This document shows positions 50,160 to 61,090 of a stretch of 64,000 nucleotides of DNA, in pieces. Position 1 is the stretch's first letter. Each line of letters begins with the position of its first letter. Source of the stretch: Trichobilharzia regenti (taxonomy: Eukaryota > Platyhelminthes > Trematoda > Strigeidida > Schistosomatidae). The notes below the pieces were generated by a model that was not told the DNA's origin, did not search any database, and worked only from the letters and a program-made list of their open reading frames with translations. The stretch spans positions 3,269,517 through 3,333,516 of the forward strand of contig OX235263.1 in NCBI GenBank assembly GCA_944472135.2, in the 5' to 3' direction. Made by a program: the position numbers and the translations under genes.

Positions 50160-51070
50160 TTATTTTCAAGTATTGTGTTGTTGTTGTAAAGATTTCACTG
50201 ATTTCTCACTGAACTTCATCTCAAACTAGGATCAATACCATACTCTCATGTTTCCAATGGTCTCCCCCAGCTGATATCAGTTTAGTTGAAATATTCGAAT
50301 GAACTGTCGTCAAAATTTGACAGAATAGTTCTAAAATATTTGGGCACCGAGTGAGAAGTAGACATTTGTTTATTATACTTGTTGATAATTGCCTTATGAC
50401 TCATGATTGGACAAAGTTTTTTAAAAACCAGAAATGTTCCTTTTATATATAAACCTCTGTTATGTTAATTTCGATTAATTTCCCTGAAGAAGTTCGGACC
50501 AGATTGGTGAGCGCAGGAAACGTTGGTATTAATCATAATCAAATCTCGCTGAGATTTTACAAATATAATTTTTTTTCTTACGAATGTCTACTTCTCACTC
50601 GGCGCCCAAATATTTTAGAACTATTCTGTAAGTGCGTCGTTGGCACAGCGTTTACGACTCTCGCCAATCATGCACATGGTCCGGAGTTTGATCCTCTGCC
50701 GACTACATAGTTTCTTTGTTAAGAAATGTAATACAACTGCTTACTAGCACACACACATACACACTGTGTTTAAAGTGTTTAACAAAGGTAGATCAATATT
50801 TGTAAGTCCGAGGTTAAATTTTGATGATAGCTCATACAATTTTGTTTATTATACATGTTGTTACTTGTTTTATGAATCATGATTGGACAAAGTTTTTAAA
50901 AACCAGAAATGTTCCTTTTATATATATATAAAACAGAATGTTCCTTTTATATATATAAACCTCTGTTATGTTAATTTCGATCAATTTCCCAGATTGGCGA
51001 ACGCAAGAAATGTTGGAATTACGCATTTCAATTTCACTGAGATTTTACAAATATAATTTTTTAGGTGAAA
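50160..51070. repeat. PLE terminal fragments in two partial direct copies
   Basis: A stretch with ACAAAGTTTTTTAAAAACCAG, TATATAAACCTCTGTTATG and GAGATTTTACAAATATAATT occurs at about 50400-50575 and again at 50875-51062. The first copy has CTGAAGAAGTTCGGACCAG ... GGAAACGTT (50484-50524), a PLE-end, hammerhead-like arrangement. The second lost the middle. A SINE-1 head lies between them. Confidence 0.55.
50630..50712 (+). repeat. SINE-1 head fragment
   Basis: It has AGTGCGTCGTTGGCACAGCG with B-box GAGTTTGATCCTC, truncated after the tRNA-like part (TGCCGACTACA). Confidence 0.7.
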
Positions 51071-51349
51071 TATGTTCTGAAGGTAATCAAATGTTTACAA
51101 CTTGCCATTTGAAAAAATATTAGAAGATATGCTGACTGGCAGTTTTGTAGTCTATATGGGGCCTGCGACTACGATGCCTTCAGCAGTCAGTTCTTGTAAC
51201 TTTTATTTATTAGACATGTTTCGGCTAATGTTCAAAATTCTCCTTTGCCCAATTCTTTTCAACCTTCATGTGAAATTATTAAAAGTCTAGAGAATGAATA
51301 ATATTCAAGTAGTTGGTTTTTTCAGAGGTTAAATTGCTTAAAGGTTTGA

Positions 51350-51480
51350 CCATCCACTGACATGAATTAGAGAGCCATTAGAAAACTTGAGGGCAGCCGT
51401 ATAAGACTCTTCAGTAGTACTCACTCGACGTTGACGGTCGAACTCAGGACCTTCCGGTTACAAACTGTGAATTCCTCGCT
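51350..51480 (-). repeat. SINE-2 fragment, degenerate
   Basis: GAGAGCCATTAGAAAAC, CAGTAGTACTCAC and CAGGACCTTCCGGTTACAA appear in SINE-2 order. Confidence 0.55.
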
Positions 51481-51535
51481 ATACAATCATATTCACATGA
51501 TGAAGTGTTGGCTTGAAGAGATTTGATTGATTGGT

Positions 51536-51830
51536 TACAGGATTTCATCATGAGCTGACATTGGTTAGAGAACCACTGGAAAACCTGCAGAGAGTACTGG
51601 ACAGCTGTTTCGTCCCAGATTGGGACTTTTCAGCAGTACGCACCTACCGGGATTCGAAACAAGGACCTTCCGGTTACAAGACCAGCTTGTATACAATTAA
51701 GCCACTGGGACCCAATCCAATAGCCCATGAATTCTAACCTCTGCCAGTTCATGACATAGCCCGACCGCTAGCCAATGTCTTCGGTGAGTATTTGTCCTCA
51801 CACCCGACCTGCTGCACCCTACTGGTCACG
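51536..51830 (-). repeat. SINE-2 copy with best-folded second hammerhead
   Basis: Minus strand: a tRNA-like head with GGGTCCCAGTGGCTTAATTG and GTTTCGAATCCC, the hammerhead block (51594-51639), then the tail GGTTTTCCAGTGGTTCTC. An additional 5' stretch at 51710-51830 (TGAATTCTAACCTCTGCC on plus) is shared with the copy at 24430. Confidence 0.75.
51594..51639 (-). ncRNA. candidate hammerhead ribozyme in SINE-2
   Basis: Minus strand: stem I GTACTG/CAGTAC (6 bp), core CTGAAAA, stem II GTCCC/GGGAC with a 5-base loop, GAAA, self-complementary stem III CAGCTG, cleavage triplet GTC. Only G8 of the CTGANGA core is changed (to A), which would abolish activity. Stems differ from SM-alpha, but the architecture and position after the tRNA head are the same. 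Confidence 0.7.
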
Positions 51831-51906
51831 ACTTCTCACATAATTTACTGCAAGCTAAACATCATTCAGCGGTGTATCTGACCATTAAAAATTATTTAAT
51901 ATAATT

Positions 51907-52290
51907 GAAAACCAGGGAGTACTGGACAGCTTCTGTTTCATCCTAGTTTTGGGAATCATCGGCAGTACGCACCCACTGGGATTCGAACCCAGGACCTTCC
52001 GGTTACAAGGCAAGCTCGCATACCATTCAGCCACTGGCACCCGATTCAGTGGCTGGGGTCGTGCTAAATCACTAATTGGTAGAAGTTAGAATTCATGAGC
52101 CATTGAATCGGGTCCCAGTGGCTGAATGGTATACGAGCTTGCCTTGTAACCGGAAGGTCCTAGGTGAGAAACTCAGTGGGAGAGTACTGCCAGTGATTCC
52201 CGAACTAGGTTGAAGAAACAGCTGTCCAGTACTACCTGGTTTTCAATGGTTCTCTAACTGATATCAATCCGTGATCAACTCGTAGTTAAT
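51907..52290. repeat. head-to-head SINE-2 pair
   Basis: A minus-oriented copy (51907-52040) and a plus-oriented copy (about 52095-52285) meet at their tRNA heads (GGTCCCAGTGGCTGAATGG on plus). Decayed hammerhead blocks lie at 51919-51968 (minus, CCGATGA core) and 52184-52232 (plus, CCAGTGA core), both with CAGTAC or GTACTG stems. Confidence 0.75.
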
Positions 52291-52559
52291 ATAAGTATAT
52301 TGTCATAGCTAATTAGCAAAATTCAATAATCGAAAGGAAATCCTGAGTAAAAAAAAACACGTTTAGTGTACTTTTTATTTATTTGACCGATTAAAAAAAA
52401 CTAAGGTGAATTGATCAATAGACGTGAATGAGACATCTGCAGTACTGTTTAAATATTGAGCTAATTTAAAAGTGTATTTTACAATACAAAGTACTTTTCT
52501 GACTCTAATATGGATAAGATTTTTGTTTTGACAAAGTGTCATAGAGTCGTGTTATGCAG

Positions 52560-55500
52560 TAAATACTATTAACTGGTGTGACCACGTTTCGAGCACAAAC
52601 TGTTGCCACTCATAATCATATCAAGTCACTCACTCACACACAACAGTATTACTGTTAACTCGATGATGCAGTTTCGAACACACTTCTTCACTGTTCATAA
52701 TCATTCCATCAATTATAATCACACAACTTCGAAACTTCAGTTTTATAGTTTTCTTTGTTCTCTCCTATTTTTCGTCGTAGGGGAAGTAGAATTTTCCAGA
52801 TGGGCGTCTGAGACAGGTGTTTGATCATTATTATTACACGTATTCTTTCTCCGTTGATTCAATTAGCAGAGCTTCTGTTATCAATCTCTCCCTCCACCCA
52901 GCTGCTACATTATATTTTAAAACTGTCATCTTACTCCATCCAGCCTATTGTATGGTTGTGTGTAATTGCATGTAGTGAGTGGTATAGCTGAATTATTCTC
53001 TAGATTTCTTATCTTATTCGTGTCAACCAATCCAAAATTTGCTAGGTTATTGTGTTAGGTTAGTCTGACTGACTATGTTCTACTACTTTGACCTATGTAT
53101 TTGACCTGACAATCATTGCAGACAGGGTATTAGATAAACTAAATTGTTTTGTTTTAAAGGCTTCACATGATTGATCCTTTAACCGACAAAGCTTCTTTCT
53201 AACTGAGTTTGTGAGTGGTTCGAATGCCGGCCAATTTTATTCCTGGCTGTATTCTTAAGAATTTTCTGTAAGGTTTCCGAGGTTTCTTCCTTGTATGGAA
53301 TTACTACTGATGATTGAGATTCCTTATTGTTGGTGTTGTCATTATCCTGTGCATGTATGACATGCATGTCGTCATTAATAATATTATTTAAAACAAGCAA
53401 TAAAGGTTAATAAAGCAGGATTTAATGAATTCATCAAATTTCGGTAGAACTCGTCAGCTGAATACTCTACATACTCGGATATGTATATACTTTTGAAATT
53501 ACATTGGGAGATATAAGACTGATAAGTAAACAAACAACATTGAATTAGTCATGCAGAAAGACACTTGCGAAAGTGTTACAGGTCATATTCAAATAGATAA
53601 GGCGAGAGAGAGTATGAGAGATCAAAATTAAGATAAATTGCATTACGCTTCAATTGCATCACTTAGATAAACAATTAGTCATTAGGGAATATAACGAGAA
53701 TTGCAAACATACTAATATCAATAGTAATAGTCATGATAACAATAACAGTAATAATAGTGTTGAAGTGAGTTAAGATAATCCTGCTGATAAAGGATAGTTT
53801 CAAATGAATCACGAATAATAATAATAGCGATAATAATAAGACGTAGAATAATAGTAGTAACAGTAGAGAATAATAAGTAAAACGTATTACCATGGTAGAT
53901 TCAGAGTCACGACCATCTCCTTTTGTATACAGAGAGCTGGTTTGTAGATTCGAATTGCACAAGCATCCTCCTCAATTGCAAGCATCTTCTTGTTTGTCTA
54001 TGTCTGCTGACAATAGTGAATGACTTGACAGCGTCGATATCATGTCCGTAATCCACAAGATGTATTGTTATTGAGGATTTTGGGACTTTGCACTCAGCTG
54101 TTTTCAACCATTTTGGCAAATGCTCCATCATGCGAGTAGACAATCGCCTTTCTGTACGACCTATGCGTATTTGTTTCCACAAACACACTCAAATTGATAT
54201 ATGCAGTTTGAAGTGTCGAGGATTGGCGACTGGTCTTTCCCAGATTGTTGAAGCACTCGCTTGGTGGTGGTGTTAAGGATAACAAGTTTTGCAGCATAAT
54301 AAGTTCTCTTGATGGCTTTGTCGAGTCTTCGTTTCACTACTTCCTGTACGTCATCTCCTTTGAATGGCAAATCGATATAGACAGGTTTCTTTGGAACTGT
54401 TTGAATTGTTTTGCAAGGGGTAGTTTCTTTAGAGTATTTATTAATGAACTTTTCAGGATATCCATTCTTACATAAAATATCCTTCAGAGATTTTATTTCA
54501 TGTTCGATAGTACTGTCAGAACAAATTTTTCGTGCTCCATTGATGTAATTGAAGCGTAATGCAATTTATCTTAATTTTGATCTCTCATACTCTCTCTCGC
54601 CTTATCTATTTGAATATGACCTGTAAAACTTTCGCACGTGTCTTTCTGCATGACTAATTCAATGTTGTTTGTTTACTTATCAGTCTTATATCTCCCAATG
54701 TAATTTCAAAAGTATATACATATCCGAGTATGTAGAGTATTCAGCTGACGAGTTCTACCGAAATTTGATGAATTCATTAAATCCTGCTTTATTAACCTTT
54801 ATTGCTTGTTTTAAATTCGTATCGGGAAATAAATGTTTTCAATAATAATATTATTATTATCACCATCGCTATTATCATTATTTATTTTATTTTTACATTT
54901 CGCTGCATACTTTCTGACTAATTTATCGGCGTAATTATTAAGTTTTAAGGCTTCTCTTATATGTCTCACTTCCTGTCTTAGATTTTTAGGTACTACTTAT
55001 TTTTTGTACTGTATTATTTAAACATTTCACTTATCCTATTTTCAAGGACATAGATTGGGTGGGATGAACGAACGTTCAAATATCTGTTCGAATGTGTGGG
55101 TTTTCTGTAAACACTAGTGTTCAACTTCCAATCTTCTTTCCTTTTTACGTTACAATCTAACATTGGAAGCTCTCCTTCTTGATTTTCCAATTCATAAGTG
55201 AATTGAAATGCCTCCACCTTTCAGTTAATATGTTCGAAAAATCTATCTATATCCTGTGTTCTAAGTACAGTTAATGCGTCATCGACATATCTCCACCATA
55301 TTTTTGGGGTGGGGGTGAACGTGTCAATCGTTATATTTAAAACACACCAATTTAATTTATTTAGTACACTGTTTGCAATGACTCTCAGGTGAAATACATA
55401 GGTCAGAGTAGTAGAAAAGGAGCAGTCACACTACCCGAGCATAAAAGCTTAGCGAATTCTAGATAGGAATAGGAATGATTCAATACCTGTCCACCCAAAT

Positions 55501-55570
55501 ATCTGGAAAATTATACTACTCCACCGACAACAAATAGGAGAGAACAAGGAAAACTCACGATTCGAAGTCG
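52560..55570 (-). mobile_element. PLE-B copy split by a nested PLE-C
   Basis: Reading the minus strand: inverted terminal sequence (55570-55340), RT remnant with WWRYVDDALTVL near 55300 and LPMLDCNVKRKEDWKL (55014-55217), an Asn-coding AAT repeat (54840-54910), the nested element, then the linker KESQSSVVIPYKEETSET (53179-53400) and 3' terminal sequence to 52560. All frames are broken. Confidence 0.75.
53392..54826 (-). mobile_element. PLE-C remnant with 270-bp inverted arms, nested in PLE-B
   Basis: The arms at 53392-53665 and 54548-54826 are inverted copies with only a few differences. Between them, minus-strand frames encode the PLE linker (GDDVQEVVKRRLDKAIKRTY) and GIY-YIG (CIYQFECVCGNKYA, IGRTERRLSTRMMEHLPKWL, HLVDYGHDIDAVKS) at 54370-53907, with frameshifts. 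AATAATATTATT-like sequence flanks both ends. Confidence 0.78.
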
Positions 55571-55859
55571 TGGGTAGGAGAGAGTCAAAGTTTCAAGAAG
55601 TATTATAGGCAGGTGGAGAGAAAGAGAGAAGTTGATTGCTAACTCCTTGTTCATCGAGTCTACAGCAAACACGTGCAATAGGAATGTCTCATCATTCATA
55701 CCGCATATATGCAAAATACTACTACTACCAATCAAATCAAGCGATGAGAAATAATGGTATTATATAAATGATGGCATATATATATAATTGATGATAATCT
55801 TTTGACTACTAGCAAAGTAGATATGCAGTCTAAATTAGCTTAATCATTTTTAGTTGGCT

Positions 55860-58800
55860 TCTTATTTCCACTATGAAAACCTTCTTAGTCTTGTCCCCCC
55901 CCCCCCAATAGACTCGGCGGCCTGCTTAAATCTTGGGCTACCAAAATTTCCATCCTACATATTGCATCTATTTCCTCGGATTTATTTTGTTTTAATCATT
56001 CAATTATGTATCCAAGTCGCATTACTTACTCTCGCGATTATTTAAAATGTCTTCAACCTGTTGATTTACGAGTATATAATAACGTTAAGAAAAAGCATCA
56101 TGGAGGTTGGCAGAGATCATTAAAGTGTACTCCAATGCATCAGATGACTGTTCCTGTGATTATGAGCACAAATTGCAGGTCATTATCGAACAAGATTAAC
56201 TACTTGCATTCTCTATTATACTCAAATGTATATTGTAATACTGGTGTAATCACTCTTCAAGAGACTTGGCTCCATGATTCATATGACGACAATTTAGTCT
56301 CCTTAAGTGGGTTCACAATCTACAGACAAGACCGATGCAGCTCGAAGAAGAAGAGAGGTGGTGGTGTTGCCACTTTTATTAATTCTCAGTGGTCTACTGC
56401 CAACAACGTCTGCTTCAAATTCTCAAATGACAATATTGACTGTATAACTGTAAAATGTCGACCTAAACACTTACCTAAGTATAGCTCCATTTTTGTCACA
56501 AATATCTATATCACACCTTGTTGCAGTCCCTCAGAACTATCTATCTTCGCTGATGAATTCACTATTTTTGCTGCTGCTTCGTTTGGTAACTCCTTATCTA
56601 TAGTGACCGGCGACTTCAACTCCAGCGACTGCAGTTTTATTACATTGCTGGGCCATGCAAATGTTGTTAATTTCCCAACTCGACAAAATACTTCACTTGA
56701 TTTAGTATTTATAAATGATTCTGGAATATACGAAGCTCGTAAAAGAGCCCCACTCTTCAATTCTGATCATTGTATTGTACGAGTCTTACCCAAAATTTAC
56801 GGAAAGTTACACAGTAAAGCCCTCTCAAACTTGTCTAAGAAAGTTGTTCACAGATGCTACTCAAATGAGAACGTACATCATCTTAGAAACATGCTCAGTG
56901 ACACAAGATGGGATTTGTTTAATGTTGATTCACTTAATGACAATATCTCTAATATTACATCCTATCTGAAATTCTGTTTTGAAATCTGTTGTCCAAAAGA
57001 AACACTATTCGTCAAATTTGACCGTTTCTCCTCGCCTCAACTTAAAAAGCTTCGTAGAGAGAAGGAAAAACTATATAAAATCAAAGATAAAATTGGTGTA
57101 AAAAGAACTAACTTCTTAATTAAGTCTGAAATGCAGAGGTTGAATGTAATATATAACCAGAAATTCATGTCCTGCAAAAATCCTTCTAATATGTGGAAAC
57201 TATTTAAGGAAATCACTGGTGGTAAGCAGATAAACAATATTCCATATTCTTTTGATGTATGTACTCTTAACAAATCTTTTATTTACTCTCCCTCAAATGC
57301 CATGCTTCCCAGCATCACTTGTGTTAATAATAGCCCCTTTCCAGGTTTTAACACAAATGATGTTCAAAAGTGCCTCAAGTCTCTAAACCCTTCCCAGAGC
57401 TTAGGTCCCGATTATGTACCTAGTATTATTTTTAAAAAATGTTCTGATATTCTGTGTCACCCTCTTACTGATCTATTTAACAAATCTTTTTCCGATAATA
57501 TTGTGCCTGCCGTTTGGAAGGACATTAAAGTTGTACCCATACCTAAATCTTCTACTGGAGCATGTGTCAAATTTAGACCCATTGCTATTACGTCTCCTTT
57601 TTTGAAAACTATGGAGAAATTACTTTTACTTAGTCTTGAACCTTCGCTTAAATCCTTTAATGACCCTAAACAATTTGCCTATAAGCACAGTAGAAGCACT
57701 TTAGATGCAGCTGCCGTCTTATATCATAACATTGCTTCCAGTCTAGACAAGGGGGCTAAATTTGTTCGTTGCGCCTTCCTAGACTATACATCTGCTTTCG
57801 ACTCGGTCCCTAGGGACATCTTATTAAATAAACTTGCTGCTAGTCAAACAGAATGTTGGGCTGTTAACTGGTTACATTCCTATTTCTCAGATAGAAAGCA
57901 GTACACCGTATATAAAGGGAAGTCCTCCACTTCATTGCCTACTGAAGCTGGTGTCCCTCAAGGTGCTGTTCTTTCTCCTTTTCTTTTTTCTTTCTTCTTG
58001 CACGACTTGCCTCACTCTGATGAAATAAACTTTGTGAAGTATGCTGATGATTTAACGGTTTCAATGGCTGTTAACTCCCAGCTAGATTGTACTAAAATAA
58101 ATAGCTTTCTATCGGAAGTCAGCAAATGGTCTGAGTCTAACGGTCTTAAACTGAATCCTTCTAAGTGTCAAACTGTTGATTTCAGCTTAAGATGTAAACG
58201 ACAGTTAAAAGAAGTCATCGATTCTCATGACACTTGTAAAATTGACGACAATGATATTGGAATCAAATCAGAAATTAAGTATCTTGGACTCATTCTCTCT
58301 TCTGATCTCTCCTGGTCTTCCCATGTCTTAGCAATCTCCAGTAAAATATTCCGCTTGACATTTTACATTAAGAAGTTAAGACACTCGGGTATAACTCAAC
58401 CCCTCATCCTACAGTTCGTAAACTCTTGCATCCTACCTATTCTTCTTTATTGCTCACCCTTATTCTTTCCTGGTTTGCTTAAAAAAGACTATGTCACAAT
58501 TCGTAGAATACTGAAGACTGTCAGTAGAGTGAGTGGTGTCCCAGTGGACCACATAGTTAACGTCGTTGTCGATAGGCATTTGACTTCGTGCAATAAATTT
58601 GCTAAAGGGATTTTGTCTGACTTGGAGCATCCGCTTTACCCTCAGCTTTCACCTTGCATCTCCTCAGGTAGAACAAGGAGTAACTTCAGAAAACTGTATG
58701 CTCGCACGTCTAAGTATAAGAATTCTATGATACCATACTTGGCACGTATTTTATGTGATGAAAATAGTGTCAGGCAAGAATTAACTAACCTTCTTTCATC

Positions 58801-59312
58801 TAGTAAATAAACAATTTCCTCCATCCATCCTTACATACCTTCAAGTTTTACTTTTATTACTTCTATTATATTTATGGTCCTGTTAATTCTCTGTTTTACT
58901 CTCATAATTGCAAACACCAACTTATCTCCATGACGGCTGTAATCTATGTTTTTTCCTTCACCATATCATGTAGAAAGAACATTATATTCAATATTTTTAA
59001 ACATGTTAGGATTTCTATACCACATTGCCAATACTGTGTGACACAAGCCAACGGCAATTTTCACTTGTATTATTATTATTATTACCCTAGCTGTTATCAT
59101 TATTATTGCTATTTCCATTTTATATGCTGCATGTTTTTGACACTACCTCTATTGTAAATGTGGAAAATTTTCTGTGTGATTAATTTTATTTATAATTTGA
59201 GGAAATTAGATGCAATATTGTGATTAATGCTGAAAATTCCAATCTGTATCACAAGTACTGTTTTTGGAATAAAGTAAATCATTATTATTATTATTATTAT
59301 TATTATTGATGA
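55860..59312 (+). mobile_element. CR1-like LINE with open ORF2 and (ATT)n tail
   Basis: A 5' region with a run of about 14 C and CGGCCTGC...TTGGGCTACC precedes one long frame, followed by a 0.47-kb 3' UTR, TGCTGAAAATTCCAATCTG near the end and an ATT repeat at 59280-59309. No ORF1 is present, so the copy is probably 5'-truncated, or ORF1 is absent from the family. No clear TSD was found. Confidence 0.85.
56006..58810 (+). CDS. CR1-like endonuclease-reverse transcriptase, intact (934 aa)
   Basis: The N-terminal AP endonuclease shows STNCRSLSNK near residue 52, LQETWLHD near 85, VTGDFNSSD near 195 and NSDHCIV near 250. The RT has the usual series: KVVPIPKS near 510, FRPIAITSPFLKTMEKL, FAYKHSRSTLDAA, AFLDYTSAFDSVPR near 590, AGVPQGAVLSPFLFSFFLHD and FVKYADDLTVSM with YADD at about 679-682. 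The spacing and QGAVLSPFLF type motif fit the CR1/Jockey superfamily. No internal stop is present. It could support its own and SINE-1 mobility (inference from the shared tail). Confidence 0.9.
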   Translation: MYPSRITYSRDYLKCLQPVDLRVYNNVKKKHHGGWQRSLKCTPMHQMTVPVIMSTNCRSLSNKINYLHSLLYSNVYCNTGVITLQETWLHDSYDDNLVSLSGFTIYRQDRCSSKKKRGGGVATFINSQWSTANNVCFKFSNDNIDCITVKCRPKHLPKYSSIFVTNIYITPCCSPSELSIFADEFTIFAAASFGNSLSIVTGDFNSSDCSFITLLGHANVVNFPTRQNTSLDLVFINDSGIYEARKRAPLFNSDHCIVRVLPKIYGKLHSKALSNLSKKVVHRCYSNENVHHLRNMLSDTRWDLFNVDSLNDNISNITSYLKFCFEICCPKETLFVKFDRFSSPQLKKLRREKEKLYKIKDKIGVKRTNFLIKSEMQRLNVIYNQKFMSCKNPSNMWKLFKEITGGKQINNIPYSFDVCTLNKSFIYSPSNAMLPSITCVNNSPFPGFNTNDVQKCLKSLNPSQSLGPDYVPSIIFKKCSDILCHPLTDLFNKSFSDNIVPAVWKDIKVVPIPKSSTGACVKFRPIAITSPFLKTMEKLLLLSLEPSLKSFNDPKQFAYKHSRSTLDAAAVLYHNIASSLDKGAKFVRCAFLDYTSAFDSVPRDILLNKLAASQTECWAVNWLHSYFSDRKQYTVYKGKSSTSLPTEAGVPQGAVLSPFLFSFFLHDLPHSDEINFVKYADDLTVSMAVNSQLDCTKINSFLSEVSKWSESNGLKLNPSKCQTVDFSLRCKRQLKEVIDSHDTCKIDDNDIGIKSEIKYLGLILSSDLSWSSHVLAISSKIFRLTFYIKKLRHSGITQPLILQFVNSCILPILLYCSPLFFPGLLKKDYVTIRRILKTVSRVSGVPVDHIVNVVVDRHLTSCNKFAKGILSDLEHPLYPQLSPCISSGRTRSNFRKLYARTSKYKNSMIPYLARILCDENSVRQELTNLLSSSK

Positions 59313-59624
59313 GTGGTTTGACAGTGAAGTTTGATCTTTTATTACAAAAATTTTATATCAGTGTATCTATTAATAGATTAAAGCTTAATTAAGTATATCA
59401 ATCTTCCTAAAGAAGTAGCAAAGAATTTTAACATACTGCAAGCAGATGGCGAATTAACTGTAGGATATTAAAGTCAGAAAAGATTTTAATTTTGGATCAA
59501 ACGTTAGCATGAAGGATTCTAAAAACTACTTGTTTTACTGATACATATAAAATTATATCTATATCAATGTATTATCAGAAGTAGATCTTCTATAGTTGGT
59601 TTGTAAGGATCAGTTTTGTTTTTT
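59313..59624. other. AT-rich sequence, nothing recognised
   Basis: No open frame or repeat seen. Confidence 0.4.
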
Positions 59625-59890
59625 TTACGAGTTGATCACAAATCGATATCAGTAATGCACAACCAGCTGTTTCATCCTAGTTTGTGAATCATTGGTAGTG
59701 TGCACCCACTGGGGTTCGAACCCAAGTACACGAACTTGCCTTGCAACCGGAAGCTCCTAGATTCAAATCCCAGTGAGTGCGTACTACTGATGATTCCCAA
59801 ACTAGGTTAAAGAAACAGCTGTCCAGTACTCCCTGGTTGGTTTTCAATGATTCTCTAACTGATATCAATGCGTGATCAACTCGTAAAAAC
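59625..59890. repeat. head-to-head SINE-2 pair
   Basis: A minus copy (59625-59740) joins a plus copy (59741-59890) at shortened tRNA heads. Both end in the family tail (TACGAGTTGATCAC on each outer end). Confidence 0.75.
59781..59830 (+). ncRNA. hammerhead-like motif in SINE-2 with canonical core
   Basis: Stem I GTACT/AGTAC, core CTGATGA (canonical), stem II region TTCCCAAACTAGGTTAAA with imperfect pairing, GAAA, stem III CAGCTG and cleavage triplet GTC. Core bases are good but stem II is weak. Confidence 0.55.
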
Positions 59891-60199
59891 GTAGATTTAT
59901 TCTATATTACTAAAGAAAACTTCTAAACGTCATTTCCACATCATTTTCTTCTCTATATGGAGTAAAAGCTACTACTGACTCGTTGTGGTGTAAACACAGG
60001 ACACTGATCTCTACGTCCCACTGTATACCTCTCCGAAATTCCCTTAAGAGACGCATAATCACAAAAAGGCTGTAAAACAGCTAAAACACTATTATTCGTC
60101 AATAATTCGATGTGGTTCTATTCGACAATAACAGACAGCATCGAGAACTGAAAATAACCTCAACAATGCGATTAGGCAGCTATGCAGATCACATACGTT

Positions 60200-61090
60200 T
60201 CTAGTACAAAACAAGTACAAGTAGAATTAAATTAGTCAACCAAAATTCAATATTACCACTAAACCATAAAGAGAAGCATCAAAATTAAAGATTAAACAAC
60301 TGGGGACAAAGACAACTGATAAAGAGTTAGTCAACAGATTATATGCAAACGTCAGATTGTGAAATGGGAAAGAATGATGGTGATTAGTGTGGGTAGGGAA
60401 ATTGACAAGCCAGATGAAGGTAACAAAAGGTGTCAGGTGAGTGGCTGATACAAAGCAGCATGCATTAAACATGAGATAGTAAGACTGCAATGAAAGGTGG
60501 TTCATATTGAAATAACGAATGTGTGAAATGAAACAGGTGGAGGCTTACACTGAGAAAAGAGATAATATCACTAATAATAAGTCCGGATAGTATATATGAA
60601 AAATTCGATAGTATAGAGCGAATGTTTGCATGAAGGGCATAAATTATGAAGAATTATAATAATTGCAATAATAATATCTGTAATAATAAGCAAAGGAAAA
60701 CATAACCAAGAGGGTTAAGGGGAAGAAGAACTCCTGGTGATAAGAAGAATCATCAATCTAAGTCTGGCCATGGTAGGAATAGCGTCTGCACGTGTTCTTT
60801 TTGGATACAAAATTCCGGTTTAGTCGATCTTGTTGCAACAGCCTCAGCTATGCATAGCAGACGTAAGCAAACTGTAGGTGATAACTTCAGAATTTGGTTT
60901 ATAATCCTGAAATCTGTGTTCACGTTGATGCTATGTCCAGTATCGACCAAATGTCAGAGGATCGCGCTTTTTATGCACTTAATTCCCCCTCCCTGCTGAA
61001 CCAAGCTGGTAAATGTTCTCGAACCCGTAGACGAACCTGTCTAATCGTACGCTATAACATTTTTGTGAATGTGAAAGGAGGGAAATAATA
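60200..61090 (-). mobile_element. PLE remnant with GIY-YIG segment
   Basis: The minus strand encodes HLVDTGHSINVNTDFRII (60753-60950) and, in other frames upstream, FTSLVQQGGGIKCIKSAIL, the second half of a PLE GIY-YIG domain. The rest (60200-60700) is AT-rich and only tentatively included. Confidence 0.55.

Noticed and set aside
53392..54826. Terminal inverted repeats suggesting a DNA transposon
   Set aside because: The interior encodes a PLE linker and GIY-YIG domain, so these are PLE terminal arms; no transposase is present.
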